Origin: an uncultured Burkholderiales bacterium
GTDB taxonomy: Bacteria; Pseudomonadota; Gammaproteobacteria; Burkholderiales; Burkholderiaceae_C
DNA length: 6,768 nt
Direction of reading: 5' to 3'
NCBI GenBank assembly: GCA_937927685.1
Contig: CALBSC010000008.1
Location: 1-6,768, forward strand
The notes under the pieces are model-generated. The model did not search any database and had not been told where the DNA came from. It was given only the letters and a program-made list of their open reading frames with translations. Every line of letters begins with the position of its first letter. Within the stretch, counting starts at the first letter, position 1. Made by a program: the position numbers and the translations under genes. Shown piece by piece: positions 5,893 through 6,768 of this stretch.

Positions 5893-6768
5893 TTACTTCG
5901 CGCGCGACGCAACAATCGTCTCAGAGACGTTGCGCGGTGCTTCGGCGTAGTGCTTGAATTCCATCGTGTAGGTGGCGCGACCTTGCGACATCGAGCGCAG
6001 GGTGGTCGAGTAACCGAACATCTCGGACAGGGGCACTTCGGCCTTGATGGCCTTGCCGCCGCCAACCATGTCGTCCATGCCTTGCACCATGCCACGACGC
6101 GATGACAGGTCGCCCATCACCGAGCCGGCATAGTCTTCGGGCGTCTCGACCTCAACCGACATCATCGGCTCGAGCAGCACCGGGCTGGCCCGACGCATGC
6201 CTTCCTTGAAGGCCATCGAGCCGGCCATGCGGAAAGCATTCTCGTTCGAGTCGACATCGTGGTACGAGCCGAAGGTCAGGGTGGCTTTGACATCGACCAC
6301 CGGATAGCCGGCCAGCACACCTGCCGGCAGGGAATCTTCGATGCCCTTCTGAACCGCCGGAATGTACTCGCGAGGCACGACACCGCCCTTGATCGCATCG
6401 ACGAACTCGAAGCCTGCGCCGCCCGGGGGCAGCGGCTCGAGCTTGATGACGACGTGACCGTATTGGCCGCGACCACCCGACTGCTTGACGAACTTGCCCT
6501 CGACCTCGGCGACTTCCTTGCGGATGGTCTCGCGATAAGCCACCTGGGGCTTGCCGACCGAGGCCTCGACACCGAACTCGCGCTTCATGCGGTCGACGAT
6601 GATCTCGAGGTGCAGCTCGCCCATGCCGGCGATCAGGGTCTGGCCCGACTCTTCATCGGTCTTGACACGGAAGGAAGGGTCTTCGCGAGCAAGACGCTGC
6701 AGCGCGACGCCCATCTTTTCCTGGTCGGCCTTGGTCTTGGGTTCGACCGCCTGCTGGATCACAGGCTC
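5893..6768 (-). CDS. fusA: Translation elongation factor G, C-terminal part (5' end outside window)
   Basis: EF-G is the GTPase that drives translocation and, with RRF, ribosome recycling. The frame is open to the window edge and shows 291 C-terminal residues of a protein usually about 700 long, so the GTPase domain and domain II lie outside. The visible part starts EPVIQQAVEPKTKADQEKMG (domain III) and includes GQTLIAGMGELHLEIIVDR at local 42-60. Domain IV carries QSGGRGQYGHVVI (96-108) and GSYHDVDSNE (167-176); His170 corresponds to the domain IV tip His583 of E. coli. Domain V follows, with RRGMVQGMDD (224-233) and MFGYSTTLRSMSQGRATYTMEF (250-271, given in full only as MFGYSTTLRS and MSQGRATYTMEF). 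A GTG at 6762 is an internal Val, not a start. The stop is TAA, 134 nt before tuf. Confidence 0.98.
   Translation of the reverse strand, partial: EPVIQQAVEPKTKADQEKMGVALQRLAREDPSFRVKTDEESGQTLIAGMGELHLEIIVDRMKREFGVEASVGKPQVAYRETIRKEVAEVEGKFVKQSGGRGQYGHVVIKLEPLPPGGAGFEFVDAIKGGVVPREYIPAVQKGIEDSLPAGVLAGYPVVDVKATLTFGSYHDVDSNENAFRMAGSMAFKEGMRRASPVLLEPMMSVEVETPEDYAGSVMGDLSSRRGMVQGMDDMVGGGKAIKAEVPLSEMFGYSTTLRSMSQGRATYTMEFKHYAEAPRNVSETIVASRAK

Noticed and set aside
6760..6762. GTG at 6762 as the start of a short protein
   Set aside because: The frame continues upstream as Glu-Pro to the window edge, and the sequence EPVIQQAVEPKTK is the interior of EF-G domain III, so this is an internal valine.

Overview
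The window is a stretch of core translation-gene operon, entirely on the minus strand, from a GC-rich betaproteobacterium. Gene order, protein lengths and sequence style (S3 with a long Arg/Pro/Ala-rich tail, L3 beginning MSQSTRLGLLGRKVGM, S10 beginning MSAKQKIRIRLKAFDYKLIDQS) point to Burkholderiales, most likely Comamonadaceae. This placement comes from remembered family features, not from a search.

In the direction of transcription (high to low coordinates) the layout is: the 3' part of fusA (EF-G, cut by the window edge), a structured 134-nt spacer, tuf (EF-Tu), and rpsJ (S10) only 3 nt after tuf. A 307-nt gap follows, then rplC (L3), rplD (L4), rplW (L23), rplB (L2), rpsS (S19), rplV (L22) and rpsC (S3, cut by the other edge close to its expected end). 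From rplC to rpsC the genes are packed with overlaps of 1 and 4 nt or gaps of 2 to 16 nt, which implies one polycistronic mRNA with coupled translation.

The 307-nt gap between rpsJ and rplC breaks the S10 operon in two. It holds a terminator-like hairpin 16 nt after the rpsJ stop, a good sigma-70-type promoter about 100 nt before rplC, and a leader whose nested hairpin ends 4 nt before the rplC Shine-Dalgarno sequence. So fusA-tuf-rpsJ and rplC-...-rpsC look like two adjacent transcription units. The genes work together: EF-G and EF-Tu drive elongation, S10, S19 and S3 build the head of the 30S subunit, and L3, L4, L23, L2 and L22 build the core, exit tunnel and peptidyl-transferase surroundings of the 50S subunit.

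I see no mobile element, CRISPR array, tRNA, rRNA or new protein system. All coding sequence belongs to ordinary universal genes. The parts worth a second look are non-coding: a 14-bp bulged inverted repeat with a possible pseudoknot in the fusA-tuf spacer, and the nested hairpin in the rplC leader. tuf also has third-position codon choices unlike those of its neighbours.
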